This document shows, in pieces, positions 10,259 to 19,337 of a DNA stretch of 64,000 nucleotides (position 1 is its first letter; each line of letters starts with the position of its first letter). Below the pieces are notes generated by a model. It was given only the letters and a program-made list of their open reading frames with translations, had not been told where the DNA came from and did not search any database. Source of the DNA: Aliidiomarina shirensis (GTDB taxonomy: Bacteria > Pseudomonadota > Gammaproteobacteria > Enterobacterales > Alteromonadaceae); assembly GCF_003987345.1 (NCBI RefSeq), contig NZ_PIPP01000004.1, positions 1-64,000 on the forward strand. The letters are read 5' to 3'. A program made the position numbers and the translations under genes.

Positions 10259-12037
10259 ATGAAGGCAATTAAACTTCTTACGAACTGGGTTCAAACAGTT
10301 TTTCGCTCTAGCAAACGTATTCGAAACGTCCCGCACCAACTGCTCAGTATTAAGCGTTGCCTTGCTATTTCTGCATCAACACTACTGCTCTTAAGCGCTG
10401 CGAACGTGGCAGCAGAGCAACAAGAGCAATTCGCAGACCATACGATTTTCCACAATTTTAATGGTTATACCTTCACGGGTGAACCGGGAAATAACGCACG
10501 TCTATTAAGCTTTTCGGTTATGGTCGTTGCCGATGGTAAAATTGTGGAAACTGGAACCAATAGCCTCATCGAACAATACGCAGGCGCGCAACAAATAGAT
10601 TTGCTCGGCCGCACGGTAATACCAGGATTAATCGATGCGCACGGGCATATTTCCAGTTTAGGCGAGAACTTAACTCTGGTAGATGTGCGCGGAACCACGA
10701 GCCGAACGCAGGCTGTTGCCGCAGTTGCAAACTACGCAGATAAGCACCAAAGCCAAGAGTGGATTGTTGGCCGCGGTTGGAATCAGGAGCTGTGGCCAGA
10801 TCGACGTTTCCCTACTCGGCAAGATTTAGATGAAGTAATTAATGATCGCCCGGTTTGGTTAGTGCGTGTTGATGCACATGCTGGCTGGGCTAATTCGAAA
10901 GCTTTGGAAATGGCTGGGATAACGGACGATACTATTGATCCTCCTGGTGGGCAGATTATTCGTGATAGTTCTGGGAAAGCAACCGGCGTATTGATTGATA
11001 CCGCTATGGCCATGGTGCAAGAAGCACTTCCAGTAGCAACGGATGAAGAGCTAGCCGACATTAACAGTAAAGCATTCCAGCACTTATTATCGCTTGGGAT
11101 TACCCAAGTTCACGACGCTGGCGTAGACGCTCGCCGCTTACAAATATTTAAAGACCTCGCTGAAGCTGAAGAACTTCCGCTACGTGTAAACGCAATGATA
11201 GCGTCGAGTGAGCCTCGGTTATTGGAGCTTCTAGAAGCCGGCACCTTTCGTAGCGACAACGATATGCTACAAATTAACAGCGTAAAAGTTTACGGTGATG
11301 GCGCGCTGGGCAGCCGAGGTGCTCGTTTAATCGAACCATATAGCGATGATGCAGAAAACACCGGACTACTCATTAACCCGGAAGATCGTGTTCGAGAATT
11401 ATTTACGGTAACTCATAATCACGGCTTTCAAATTAATTACCATGCCATTGGCGATTACACGAACCGTTTAGCTTTGGATGAATTTCAGCGGTTAGCAGAT
11501 TCAGAGCACGATTATCGCCATCGTATTGAGCACGCCCAAATCGTGAGTATGGACGATATACCGCGGTTTTTAGCTCTGAATATCATTCCATCGATGCAAC
11601 CAACGCATGCCACAAGCGATATGAATATGGCGGAAGACCGCGTGGGCTCTGAGCGCATTGCAGGTGCGTATGCATGGCGCGAATTCTTAGACCAAGGTTC
11701 TCTCATTGCCGCTGGTTCAGATTTTCCAGTAGAGCTAGCGAACCCGTTTTATGGCATTCACGCAGCAGTTACACGCCAAGATCGTGATAATCAACCGGTA
11801 GAAGGTTGGTATCCAGAGCAACGCATGACCTTGCAAGAGGCATTACGAAGCTTCACGTTAGATGCGGCTTACGCAGGCCATTTAGATAACGTAACTGGCA
11901 GTTTGGAAACAGGTAAGTGGGCAGATTTTATTGTTCTTGACCAAAACCCTCTGCGCATTAAGCCAGAAGATTTATGGCGAGTGCGTATCGAGTATACGTT
12001 TGTAGCGGGCAAGGAAGTTTATAAACGCCCTATCTAG
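10259..12037 (+). CDS. Exported amidohydrolase family protein (YtcJ/NfdA-like)
   Basis: This 592-aa metal-dependent hydrolase belongs to the Amidohydrolase_3 (YtcJ-like) group. Visible motifs are PGLIDAHGHI (metal-binding HxH), the YtcJ-type block VGRGWNQELWPD, VRVDAHAGWANSKALE, INYHAIGDYTNR, HRIEHAQIV and the late SDFPVELANPFYGIHAA. A long basic N-terminus followed by a hydrophobic stretch ending VAA|EQ indicates export to the periplasm. The substrate is unknown, and relatives act on formamides and related amides. The frame opens at a GTG at 10175, but AAAAGG before the ATG at 10259 fixes the likelier start. Confidence 0.85.
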   Translation: MKAIKLLTNWVQTVFRSSKRIRNVPHQLLSIKRCLAISASTLLLLSAANVAAEQQEQFADHTIFHNFNGYTFTGEPGNNARLLSFSVMVVADGKIVETGTNSLIEQYAGAQQIDLLGRTVIPGLIDAHGHISSLGENLTLVDVRGTTSRTQAVAAVANYADKHQSQEWIVGRGWNQELWPDRRFPTRQDLDEVINDRPVWLVRVDAHAGWANSKALEMAGITDDTIDPPGGQIIRDSSGKATGVLIDTAMAMVQEALPVATDEELADINSKAFQHLLSLGITQVHDAGVDARRLQIFKDLAEAEELPLRVNAMIASSEPRLLELLEAGTFRSDNDMLQINSVKVYGDGALGSRGARLIEPYSDDAENTGLLINPEDRVRELFTVTHNHGFQINYHAIGDYTNRLALDEFQRLADSEHDYRHRIEHAQIVSMDDIPRFLALNIIPSMQPTHATSDMNMAEDRVGSERIAGAYAWREFLDQGSLIAAGSDFPVELANPFYGIHAAVTRQDRDNQPVEGWYPEQRMTLQEALRSFTLDAAYAGHLDNVTGSLETGKWADFIVLDQNPLRIKPEDLWRVRIEYTFVAGKEVYKRPI

Positions 12038-12082
12038 AGCGGCAAAAGAATATTGCCATCTAAAGTTGTAATGAGGATACCT

Positions 12083-13039
12083 ATGGCAGACCAATTTTTA
12101 TTTGCCGATGAAGCGGCCGACGCAGAACCAAAAGAGTCCTGTCCGCCGTTTCATATTCTCGTGGTCGATGACGACGAAGAAATTCATGTTATTACAAAAA
12201 TGGCCTTATCTGATTTCAACCTTGATAAACGCCCTTTAGAATTTCATTCGGCCTACTCTGCGAAAGAAGCAAAAGAAATTCTTGCTACGCGTGATGATTT
12301 TGCCCTCATGTTACTCGATGTGGTGATGGAATCGGATCATGCCGGGCTTGAGGTAGCGCGTTGGACCCGAGAAGAACTAAAAAACAAACTCATTCGTATT
12401 GTTTTGCGTACAGGTCAGCCTGGGCAAGCTCCGGAAGAGGAAGTTATTGCAAAATTTGATATAGACGATTACAAAGAGAAAACCGAGCTTACCTACCGTA
12501 AGTTGATGACACTGATGTATTCAAGTTTACGCGCGTTTCGGGATTTACAGGCTATCGAACACTACAAATCTGGCTTGGAACGCATTATTAAGGCATCCGC
12601 TGAAATATTTTCTGCGCAATCCTTAAACCAATTGAGCCAGGGTATCTTAGAACAGCTCGTAGCTTTATTAACGCGCACGCAAACGGCCGCGTATTGCAAA
12701 CTAAACCCCGAGGGCTACACCGCCAGCGCTGATACCGATCAGCCTTTGCAGATCATTGCCGCAACCGGTGAATACAAGCAGCGTGTAGGCGAGCTTCTGA
12801 AAAATAACGATGCCCAAAGAATAGTGAATGAGTTGCGCGAGCGCAAAGAAACGGTTTCCTACGAGATCCATAATGACACCTATTACGGGCTCTATAAAAC
12901 CTCGCAATCACAATACTATTTATTGTATATCAGGGGTATTGGCGAGCTAAGTGATACTGATAAGCATCTATTAACCTTGTTTATGAACAATACAGCCATT
13001 GGTTTCGAGCACGCACTTTTGTTAAACCAATCACGCTGA
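12083..13039 (+). CDS. Response regulator with REC and DUF3369 domains, no output domain
   Basis: An N-terminal receiver (about 24-150) has the acidic cluster VVDDDEE, the phosphorylatable Asp in LMLLDVVM (Asp79) and a KEKTEL lysine. It is followed by a DUF3369 (GAF-like) domain (about 165-315). In most relatives these two precede an HD-GYP, GGDEF or kinase output domain, and here the protein ends after DUF3369. It may therefore work by protein-protein contact. The ORF can be opened at a TTG at 12053, but GAGGA before the ATG at 12083 decides the start (318 aa). No cognate kinase is adjacent. Confidence 0.85.
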   Translation: MADQFLFADEAADAEPKESCPPFHILVVDDDEEIHVITKMALSDFNLDKRPLEFHSAYSAKEAKEILATRDDFALMLLDVVMESDHAGLEVARWTREELKNKLIRIVLRTGQPGQAPEEEVIAKFDIDDYKEKTELTYRKLMTLMYSSLRAFRDLQAIEHYKSGLERIIKASAEIFSAQSLNQLSQGILEQLVALLTRTQTAAYCKLNPEGYTASADTDQPLQIIAATGEYKQRVGELLKNNDAQRIVNELRERKETVSYEIHNDTYYGLYKTSQSQYYLLYIRGIGELSDTDKHLLTLFMNNTAIGFEHALLLNQSR

Positions 13040-13077
13040 ATCAATTACACTGAATCAATTACGCTGAATCAATAACA
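13036..13077 (+). repeat. Three tandem copies of a 14-bp unit
   Basis: The unit CTGAATCAATTAC(A/G) occurs three times (13036-13049, 13050-13063, and 13064-13077 with one mismatch). The first copy contains the stop codon of the REC-DUF3369 gene, and the array ends 25 bp before pdxH. It could be slippage or a binding array. Confidence 0.8.
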
Positions 13078-13102
13078 TTAATGCAGTGAGCAATAAAACA
13101 TT

Positions 13103-13741
13103 ATGAGTATCGATCAAATTCGTCGAGATTACACACAGCGTTCACTTGAACGTAGCGATCTACAAGCAAACCCGATCAGCCAATTCCAGCAGTGGTTTGA
13201 TGATACTTTAAATAGCAATTGTGGCACCGATCCAACAGCAATGGTTCTTAGCACTTGTGCAGAGAACCGACCAACGCAGCGCGTTGTGCTGCTGAAAGGA
13301 ATTGCCGAAAATGGTTTTGTGTTCTACACCAATTATGAAAGCCAGAAAGGCAAACAACTCAGCGCCAACCCTAATTGCAGCCTGCACTTTGCTTGGTTAA
13401 CCCAAGAACGTCAGATCACTATCACCGGAAAAGCGGAACGTTTATCCATCACGGAAAACACCCAGTACTTTCAATCGCGTCCACGCGCCAGCCAACTTGG
13501 CGCTTGGGCCTCTGCTCAAAGTGAAGTGATTGCTGATCGGAAAAGTTTAGAGCAGCGTTTAGCCGAAGTTGAAACCCGTTTTACCGGTGAAGAAGTGCTA
13601 CCTTTGCCGCCATTTTGGGGTGGCTTTCGTGTCGTGCCTGAAACTATCGAGTTTTGGCAAGGAAGAAGTGGCCGCTTACACGACCGTTTTCGTTATCAAC
13701 ATACCGCAACAGGTTGGCTACTCGAGCGATTACAACCCTAA
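13103..13741 (+). CDS. pdxH: Pyridoxamine 5'-phosphate oxidase
   Basis: This FMN-dependent enzyme oxidises pyridoxine or pyridoxamine 5'-phosphate to the coenzyme PLP. The 212-aa length and family blocks are typical: RVVLLKGI, FYTNYESQKG and SRPRASQLGAWAS bind FMN, and the PLP-binding C-terminus carries EFWQGRSGRLHDR. Its 3' end overlaps the convergent dehydrogenase gene by 12 bp. Confidence 0.96.
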   Translation: MSIDQIRRDYTQRSLERSDLQANPISQFQQWFDDTLNSNCGTDPTAMVLSTCAENRPTQRVVLLKGIAENGFVFYTNYESQKGKQLSANPNCSLHFAWLTQERQITITGKAERLSITENTQYFQSRPRASQLGAWASAQSEVIADRKSLEQRLAEVETRFTGEEVLPLPPFWGGFRVVPETIEFWQGRSGRLHDRFRYQHTATGWLLERLQP

Positions 13742-14791
13742 AGTAGCGGGTAGCTCAACACCCAACTTTTCGGCACAGTGTTGTAAGCGCGGCCAAGTAA
13801 GTTCATCAAGGAGCACACCTCGCTCGGCTTGCTCTTTTAACTTTGCAAGCGCACCGCTACCGGGAATTCGAACCGGCTGATTTTTATCGATCGGCTCTGC
13901 ATTTTTACAGCGTTGCAATAAATCGTCCACTACACGCTCAAACGCCGCTTTTCCAGCAAACGCTTCAGGATCGATAACCTGCACAAATAACGTATTTTGC
14001 TCGCCATCATTTATAGCATCAGCCCGCCCATAGCCACTTAGCCCTAATGTCCAAAGCTCACTTTGCAAACACAAACCATAGCCTTTATAACCTAAATCAC
14101 CACCGCCTAAAGGCAGCAACGCACCGCCATCTTCAATGTAAACTTTCGGATTATTCGTTATTTCACCCGATGCGCTAACAATTGCAGGCCAAGGCAATAA
14201 TTCCCCGCGATCATATGCTTGCCGCACTTTACCCGCCGCAGTAACCGAGAAACTCATATCTAACAACATCGGATCAGCCGATGTGGGCACACCGATTGCA
14301 TAAGGGTTCGGCGAAAATACACGGCTAACACCGCCTGCCGGCGCTACACTCGATTGCGCCGGGGTAGCCGCCATCAGATTGACCAAAAGCCCTTTGTCGG
14401 TAGCGATTTGTAAATACGCGGCTAAACTCGCAACATGCTCACAACGGCGCACCACAACGGTTCCGGTGCCTGCATGAATCGCCATCTCACATGCCTTCTC
14501 AACCGCTAATGGTGCAACATATAAACCCGGTAAAGCATTTGCATCCCACGTTTCCACAGCGGCTCGGCTATTCAGAACCGTAACCTCACCACTTCCAGAG
14601 GCCGCGCCGGTTTGAAGCTGCTTTACGTTATAAGGTAAACGGCGCATACCGTGGGTATTAAAACCTAATAAATCCCCCCAAAGTAATGATTGCGCCATAG
14701 TTTTTGCGATATCCGCGCGCGCGCCAGCTTTTTCAAAGCAGGACGTTGCAAACTGCAATAACTCAGTTTTTGCTACTCGAACTTGGGTCAT
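13730..14791 (-). CDS. Ldh-family (malate/L-lactate/ureidoglycolate) dehydrogenase
   Basis: This 353-aa protein belongs to the NAD(P)-dependent Ldh family (PF02615), which is distinct from classical Rossmann dehydrogenases. Motifs include the N-terminal HGMRRLP, a glycine-rich NPYAIGVPT segment, MLLDMSFSVTAAGK and GGDLGYKGYGLCLQSELW. The family acts on malate, L-lactate, ureidoglycolate, 2,3-diketogulonate or 1-piperideine-2-carboxylate, and the sequence alone does not say which. It converges on pdxH with a short overlap. Confidence 0.85.
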   Translation of the reverse strand: MTQVRVAKTELLQFATSCFEKAGARADIAKTMAQSLLWGDLLGFNTHGMRRLPYNVKQLQTGAASGSGEVTVLNSRAAVETWDANALPGLYVAPLAVEKACEMAIHAGTGTVVVRRCEHVASLAAYLQIATDKGLLVNLMAATPAQSSVAPAGGVSRVFSPNPYAIGVPTSADPMLLDMSFSVTAAGKVRQAYDRGELLPWPAIVSASGEITNNPKVYIEDGGALLPLGGGDLGYKGYGLCLQSELWTLGLSGYGRADAINDGEQNTLFVQVIDPEAFAGKAAFERVVDDLLQRCKNAEPIDKNQPVRIPGSGALAKLKEQAERGVLLDELTWPRLQHCAEKLGVELPATLGL

Positions 14792-14912
14792 AAGCCAACC
14801 TTTTAGATAAAAAATATAGTGTAACCGCTAAATCATACTTGGTCAGCGCCCTTTCGTCCGTTAAGCTGTAAGATTAATCAGATTTACGAATACCTGAGGA
14901 AAGGAAGAGAAG

Positions 14913-15926
14913 ATGGATAAGATCGCTGTTATCACCAGCGGGGGTGATGCACCGGGAATGAATGCGTGTATTCGAGCCATTGTAAACACCGCATGGCAAG
15001 ATGATGTGGAAGTTGTTGGCTTTCGCCACGGGTTCCGGGGTATCGCTCAAGATCTCGCGCAGCCACTACATCCCGATGATATGCGCTTGGTAAGTCAGCG
15101 TGGTGGAACGTTTTTGAAAAGCTCTCGATATCCAGAGTTTCGCGAAGTTTCCTCAGCCCAGCAGGCCGCCAGAGTTTTAGATAGCCACGGCATCAGCGCA
15201 CTTATCGTGATCGGTGGTGATGGCTCGTTTCGCGGCGCAGCGCATTTACAAGCGCATTGGCAAGGCCAAGTAATCGGTATTCCGGGCACTATTGATAACG
15301 ATATCGCCGGAACGGATACCACAATAGGCTTTTCAACAGCGGTTGATACCGCCATGGATGCAATCGATAAAGTTCGAGAAACTGCAGAAGCCATGGCCCG
15401 CGTATTTTTAATTGAGGTGATGGGCCGCCATGCTGGTTTTATCGGCTTACACGCAGCCATTGCTGGTGCTGCCGAGGCAATGTTATTACCCGAACTCGAA
15501 CCGCAACCCAAACTAGCCGATATGGCTGATAATATTCTGCGTGCCCGCGAAGCATTTCCGGATAGCAGCTATATTGTGGTGGTTGCTGAGAACTTATGGC
15601 CTGGCGGGGTTCATGAACTCGGCAATAATTTATCCAAAGCAACAGGCGTAACGTGCCACCCTTGCCCGCTCGGCCACATTCAACGAGGCGGTAGGCCGAA
15701 CGCGCAAGATCGGATACTGGCAATGCAGCTCGGTGCAGCCGCAGTATCTGCTATTCTTGAAGGTAAACGGACAATAATGATCGGCCTAGAACAAGAGCAC
15801 GTAGTAGAAGTTCCGCTACATTTAACCTTTGCGCGCGATAAGCCGCTTGATCAACGCTTAGTGCAATTGCAGCTGGGCCTACAGGGTGTAAATTTAGCTT
15901 CAAAAAGCGCAACGAAAACCGCATAA
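14913..15926 (+). CDS. pfkA: ATP-dependent 6-phosphofructokinase
   Basis: The enzyme phosphorylates fructose 6-phosphate in glycolysis. The ATP-type signature GGDGS with Gly104 is present; PPi-dependent enzymes have Asp there. The catalytic loop PGTIDNDIAGTD with Asp128, MGRHAG and HIQRGG also match. The 337-aa length is normal. A strong purine-rich ribosome site (GAGGAAAGGAAGAG) precedes the ATG. It lies directly before speB with a 51-bp gap but is functionally unrelated. Confidence 0.95.
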   Translation: MDKIAVITSGGDAPGMNACIRAIVNTAWQDDVEVVGFRHGFRGIAQDLAQPLHPDDMRLVSQRGGTFLKSSRYPEFREVSSAQQAARVLDSHGISALIVIGGDGSFRGAAHLQAHWQGQVIGIPGTIDNDIAGTDTTIGFSTAVDTAMDAIDKVRETAEAMARVFLIEVMGRHAGFIGLHAAIAGAAEAMLLPELEPQPKLADMADNILRAREAFPDSSYIVVVAENLWPGGVHELGNNLSKATGVTCHPCPLGHIQRGGRPNAQDRILAMQLGAAAVSAILEGKRTIMIGLEQEHVVEVPLHLTFARDKPLDQRLVQLQLGLQGVNLASKSATKTA

Positions 15927-15977
15927 TAGCGGCCCTTTTCACACGGCATAATAAAGTTTCTAAAGGTGGTTAAACAA

Positions 15978-16895
15978 TTGGCAAATATATTCCCTATTTC
16001 AGTAACCCTTGATGAGCCAGTGCGCGCCTATTTTGGTGCTGATTTGGCAACCGAAATCACGGCAAAACATACCTATGTTATTGGCTTTGGTTTTGATGGC
16101 ACTGCCTGTTTTCGTAAAGGCACACGTTATGGGCCTGATGGCCTGCGCGCTGTATCTGAAGATATTGAATCATATTCGCCATATTTAGATTGCGATTTAG
16201 AAGATTACGAATTCTTCGATTTAGGGAATTTGCAGCTTGGTGATAGCACTGATGTTGAAACTCAGTGGCATCATGCTAGCGATGATTTTAAAAAGATTTT
16301 TAATGACATTGATTTGGCTACGAACCAAGTGAAAGTGTTAACACTTGGCGGCGAGCATTCAATTTCTTATGCGCCGATTGTGAAATATTTGGAACAGTAT
16401 CCGAATTTAGTATTGTTGCACTTAGATGCCCACGCTGATTTACGTGATGGCTTTACCGGTTACCATTACTCACACGCTTCAATTATCCGCCGCGCACTTG
16501 ATCATTTCGGCCCGGAGCATGAACTGATTCAATACGGTATCCGTTCTGGCACCCGCGAAGAATACGCTTACATGCGGGAACACAAAACAGTTCGTACTTC
16601 GCGGAAAGATTTCCTCGAAAGCGTAGCTGCCATTCCTGCCGATCGGCCAATTTATTTAACCTTAGATTTGGATTATTTCGATCCCTCATTCCTACCAGGA
16701 ACCGGCACACCAGAGCCCGGAGGCGAAGATTTCCATTCGTTTGTAAGTTTAATTAAGTTATTAAAAGAACGTAATTTTGTTGGCTGTGATGTGGTAGAAC
16801 TTTCTCCGCAAATCGACCCCACCGGAAATTCAGATGTATTCGCAGCAAAAATTGTTCGCGAATTGTTATTAGTACTTGAGGAGAGCCGCGCATGA
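15978..16895 (+). CDS. speB: Agmatinase / arginase-family ureohydrolase (SpeB-like)
   Basis: This is a manganese ureohydrolase. The metal-binding motifs GGEHSIS, LDAHADLRD and LTLDLDYFDP are intact. Coupling to speA indicates agmatine as substrate, giving putrescine and urea. The frame opens with GTG at 15966, but AGGTGG (15964-15969) sits eight bases before the TTG at 15978, so I take that start (305 aa). The stop overlaps the speA start (ATGA), so the two enzymes of arginine-to-putrescine conversion are co-translated. The N-terminal part is more divergent from E. coli SpeB than the metal-site blocks. Confidence 0.88.
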   Translation: MANIFPISVTLDEPVRAYFGADLATEITAKHTYVIGFGFDGTACFRKGTRYGPDGLRAVSEDIESYSPYLDCDLEDYEFFDLGNLQLGDSTDVETQWHHASDDFKKIFNDIDLATNQVKVLTLGGEHSISYAPIVKYLEQYPNLVLLHLDAHADLRDGFTGYHYSHASIIRRALDHFGPEHELIQYGIRSGTREEYAYMREHKTVRTSRKDFLESVAAIPADRPIYLTLDLDYFDPSFLPGTGTPEPGGEDFHSFVSLIKLLKERNFVGCDVVELSPQIDPTGNSDVFAAKIVRELLLVLEESRA

Positions 16896-18808
16896 CACAG
16901 CAATGGAATATCGAAGATGCGGAAGCGCTTTACGGAGTAAAACGCTGGGGCGCAGGCTATTTCAGTATCGGCGAGCATGGCAATATTCAAATTTCGCCGA
17001 ATCATCGTAAGCCCGATGTTTATATTGATATGAACGAAGTGTTAGCTGAAATGAAAGCGGAAGGTATTGAATTCCCAGCCGTAATTCGCTTTCACGACAT
17101 ATTGCGTTCACAAGTTGAAATTATCAATGAAACATTTCGCGATACCATTGAAACGGCCAACTACAGCGGCAAATACGTTGGTGTTTACCCGATCAAAGTA
17201 AACCAAATGCGCGAAGTAGTAGAAGAAATTCTTGATGCCGGTGAAGCTTATAACTATGGTCTTGAAGCCGGTTCTAAGCCCGAACTTATGGCTGTGCTGG
17301 CGTACAATGAAAACCCAGAAGCGCTCACGATCCTAAATGGCTATAAAGACGAAGATTATCTTACACTTGCACTTCTAGGCCGCCACATTGGCCGCAACAT
17401 GATTGTGGTAGTTGAGAAGTTTTCTGAACTTGAAATGCTCGTGCGGTTATCGAAGAAATATAAAATCGACCCCATGATCGGCCTGCGCTCGAAAATGATG
17501 GTACGAAGCACCGGTAAATGGTCGAGCTCTAGCGGCGATCGCGCAAAGTTCGGCTTAAGCATCGCCGAAATTGTAAACGCGATGGAATATCTGAAAAGCC
17601 ACGATATGCTGCACTGTGCGAAACTTTTGCACTTCCATATTGGCAGCCAAATCTCCGATATACGCAAAGTGAAAGAGGCCGTTACTGAAGGCGCGCGTTT
17701 GTACGCAAAACTTGTACAAATGGGTGTTCCGCTTGAATATCTAGATATCGGCGGCGGTTTAGGCATTGATTACGATGGTAGCAGTACTACTACCGATTCA
17801 TCGCGCAATTACTCCACCGAAGAATACGTCGCGGATATCGTGTATGGCGTGAAACAAATCTGTGATTTGGAAGAAGTGAAACACCCCAATATCGTGAGCG
17901 AAAGTGGCCGCGCTATTACTGCACATCACAGTCTGGTTGTTACCAACGTGGTTGGCGAAGTTAACCCTGGCGCTACCGAGTTTGATTTTAGCGCGGAAGA
18001 AGGCGAACACGTTCTTGTGAGCAACATGCGTGAGCTCGTAAACGGCCATGATATTCATCCGCAGGAACGTTACAACGATGCGGCCGCCTACAAGCAAAGC
18101 GCTTATGAAGCATTCAAGCTAGGCATTCTATCGATTCGAGAAATGGCGAAGATAGATACGATCTACTGGCGCGTATTAACCGACATTCATCACGGTTTGG
18201 ATAGCGAAACTCGGCAAATTCAAGAGCTAGAAGAGCTTGAAGATACCTTAGCTAGCCAGTATTTAGCGAATATGTCGATTTTCCAATCGGCAGCCGATAC
18301 GTGGGCGATCGGGCAGTTATTGCCTATTGTTCCGCTTACGCGTTTGCATGAAAAACCGGAAGTACGTATTTCTATTGCCGATATAACCTGCGATAGCGAT
18401 GGCAAGATTGGTAAGTACATCGAAGGCAACAGCATTAGTGATAACATTCCGATGCACCGGTTACGCAAAGGTGAATCATATCCAATTGGTATGTTCCTCA
18501 CTGGCGCATACCAAGATGTTATGGGCGATATGCATAATTTATTCGGGCGCCTCACCGAAGTGCACATTTTCAGCCACGACGACGAGCCAGGCGCTTTCTA
18601 TATCGAAGAGATTGTTCCCGGGCACTCTGCTGAGAAAGTGCTTGAAACCATGCAGTACAACACTGATTACATGGCGAAAATGGTTAAGAAATCGATTGAT
18701 AAGCAAATTCGTAAGGGCGCACTAGCACCTCGCGAAGGTGTGCGTTGGAGTGATTTCTACGAGAGTTGCTTAGCGGGTACAACTTACCTTCGTGATGAGC
18801 GCAAGTAG
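16892..18808 (+). CDS. speA: Biosynthetic arginine decarboxylase
   Basis: This PLP enzyme decarboxylates arginine to agmatine, which the upstream agmatinase then hydrolyses. The alanine-racemase-like barrel carries the PLP lysine in VYPIKVNQ (Lys102). The family blocks GLEAGSKPEL, LHFHIGSQI and LDIGGGLGIDYDG and the C-terminal beta domain follow. At 638 aa it matches E. coli SpeA. The ATG overlaps the end of speB by four bases. A hairpin lies just downstream. Confidence 0.96.
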   Translation: MTQQWNIEDAEALYGVKRWGAGYFSIGEHGNIQISPNHRKPDVYIDMNEVLAEMKAEGIEFPAVIRFHDILRSQVEIINETFRDTIETANYSGKYVGVYPIKVNQMREVVEEILDAGEAYNYGLEAGSKPELMAVLAYNENPEALTILNGYKDEDYLTLALLGRHIGRNMIVVVEKFSELEMLVRLSKKYKIDPMIGLRSKMMVRSTGKWSSSSGDRAKFGLSIAEIVNAMEYLKSHDMLHCAKLLHFHIGSQISDIRKVKEAVTEGARLYAKLVQMGVPLEYLDIGGGLGIDYDGSSTTTDSSRNYSTEEYVADIVYGVKQICDLEEVKHPNIVSESGRAITAHHSLVVTNVVGEVNPGATEFDFSAEEGEHVLVSNMRELVNGHDIHPQERYNDAAAYKQSAYEAFKLGILSIREMAKIDTIYWRVLTDIHHGLDSETRQIQELEELEDTLASQYLANMSIFQSAADTWAIGQLLPIVPLTRLHEKPEVRISIADITCDSDGKIGKYIEGNSISDNIPMHRLRKGESYPIGMFLTGAYQDVMGDMHNLFGRLTEVHIFSHDDEPGAFYIEEIVPGHSAEKVLETMQYNTDYMAKMVKKSIDKQIRKGALAPREGVRWSDFYESCLAGTTYLRDERK

Positions 18809-18823
18809 CATAAACAGGGAGTT

Positions 18824-18862
18824 TGCTCAGGAAAAACCGTAGAAATGGGTATTTCCTGAGCA
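18824..18862 (+). other. Hairpin downstream of speA
   Basis: TGCTCAGGAAA (18824-18834) and TTTCCTGAGCA (18852-18862) form an 11-bp perfect stem with a 17-nt loop, starting 15 bp after the speA stop. There is no T-tract, so it may protect the 3' end or act as a Rho-dependent end rather than an intrinsic terminator. Confidence 0.45.
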
Positions 18863-18953
18863 GTTGAACGGCAAACGCCAAAAAGCGGTTGACTTCACCT
18901 GCCAGAAAACGTTTAATTGCACCCACATTACGCAGCAGCGTATAGCAAGATTT

Positions 18954-19029
18954 GCCCGGATAGCTCAGTCGGTAGAGCAGAGGATTGAAAATCCTCGTGT
19001 CGGTGGTTCGATTCCGCCTCCGGGCACCA
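18954..19029 (+). tRNA. tRNA-Phe (anticodon GAA)
   Basis: A 76-nt cloverleaf includes an encoded CCA end. The acceptor stem GCCCGGA pairs with TCCGGGC. The D-loop AGCTCAGTCGGTAGAGC, anticodon stem-loop with GAA at 18987-18989 (positions 34-36) and T-arm GGTTCGATTCC are canonical. It lies between speA and nhaD. I saw no integrase or duplicated 3' end beside it. Confidence 0.98.
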
Positions 19030-19036
19030 TTATTTT

Positions 19037-19066
19037 AAAGGCCTCGCTAGCAATAGCGGGGCTTTT
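19037..19066 (+). terminator. Rho-independent terminator after tRNA-Phe
   Basis: The stem AAAGGCCTCGCTA / TAGCGGGGCTTT contains two G-U pairs, has a GCAA loop and is followed by a T-run. It begins eight bases after the tRNA CCA. Confidence 0.85.
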
Positions 19067-19337
19067 TGCTTTCTGCCTTGTACCAATTTTGTACCCTAGG
19101 TACTCACTCCATAATTCAAAAATACCTACTTTGGCTAATATCTACTGCGGGTATACAAAAACCCCCGTTTTTCTCCTCGCATTTTCTAAAATTTGTGTTA
19201 ACCTTGCCGCGCTTTTTCTACGGGTTGGCGCAAGAATATCCAATTCTAGCCATCATACTCTCCAAAAAGCTCCCTCCCTTCGAAGTTTAAGCGCGGCCAG
19301 CACGCATGTGCATGCCTATTACATGCAGGTTTTAGAA
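19067..19337 (+). promoter_or_regulatory. Long leader region of nhaD with a ribosome-site hairpin
   Basis: These 270 bp hold no supported gene. Visible elements are a 13-bp palindrome GTACCCTAGGTAC (19091-19103) and a hairpin TGCATG / CATGCA (19309-19314, 19322-19327). The right arm of that hairpin runs into the AGG ribosome site of nhaD. A weak GC-rich hairpin followed by TTTTT lies near 19148-19175. The arrangement suggests post-transcriptional control of the antiporter, but I cannot assign it to a known riboswitch class by eye. Confidence 0.45.

Noticed and set aside
18864-19337. 158-codon upstream extension of the nhaD frame through tRNA-Phe
   Set aside because: Translation would start inside non-coding sequence, cross a tRNA gene and a terminator, and has no similarity to NhaD. 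The ATG at 19338 has a ribosome site.
18954-19337. tRNA-Phe as an integration site for a genomic island
   Set aside because: No integrase and no duplicated tRNA 3' end follow; nhaD and aceBA downstream are ordinary genes.
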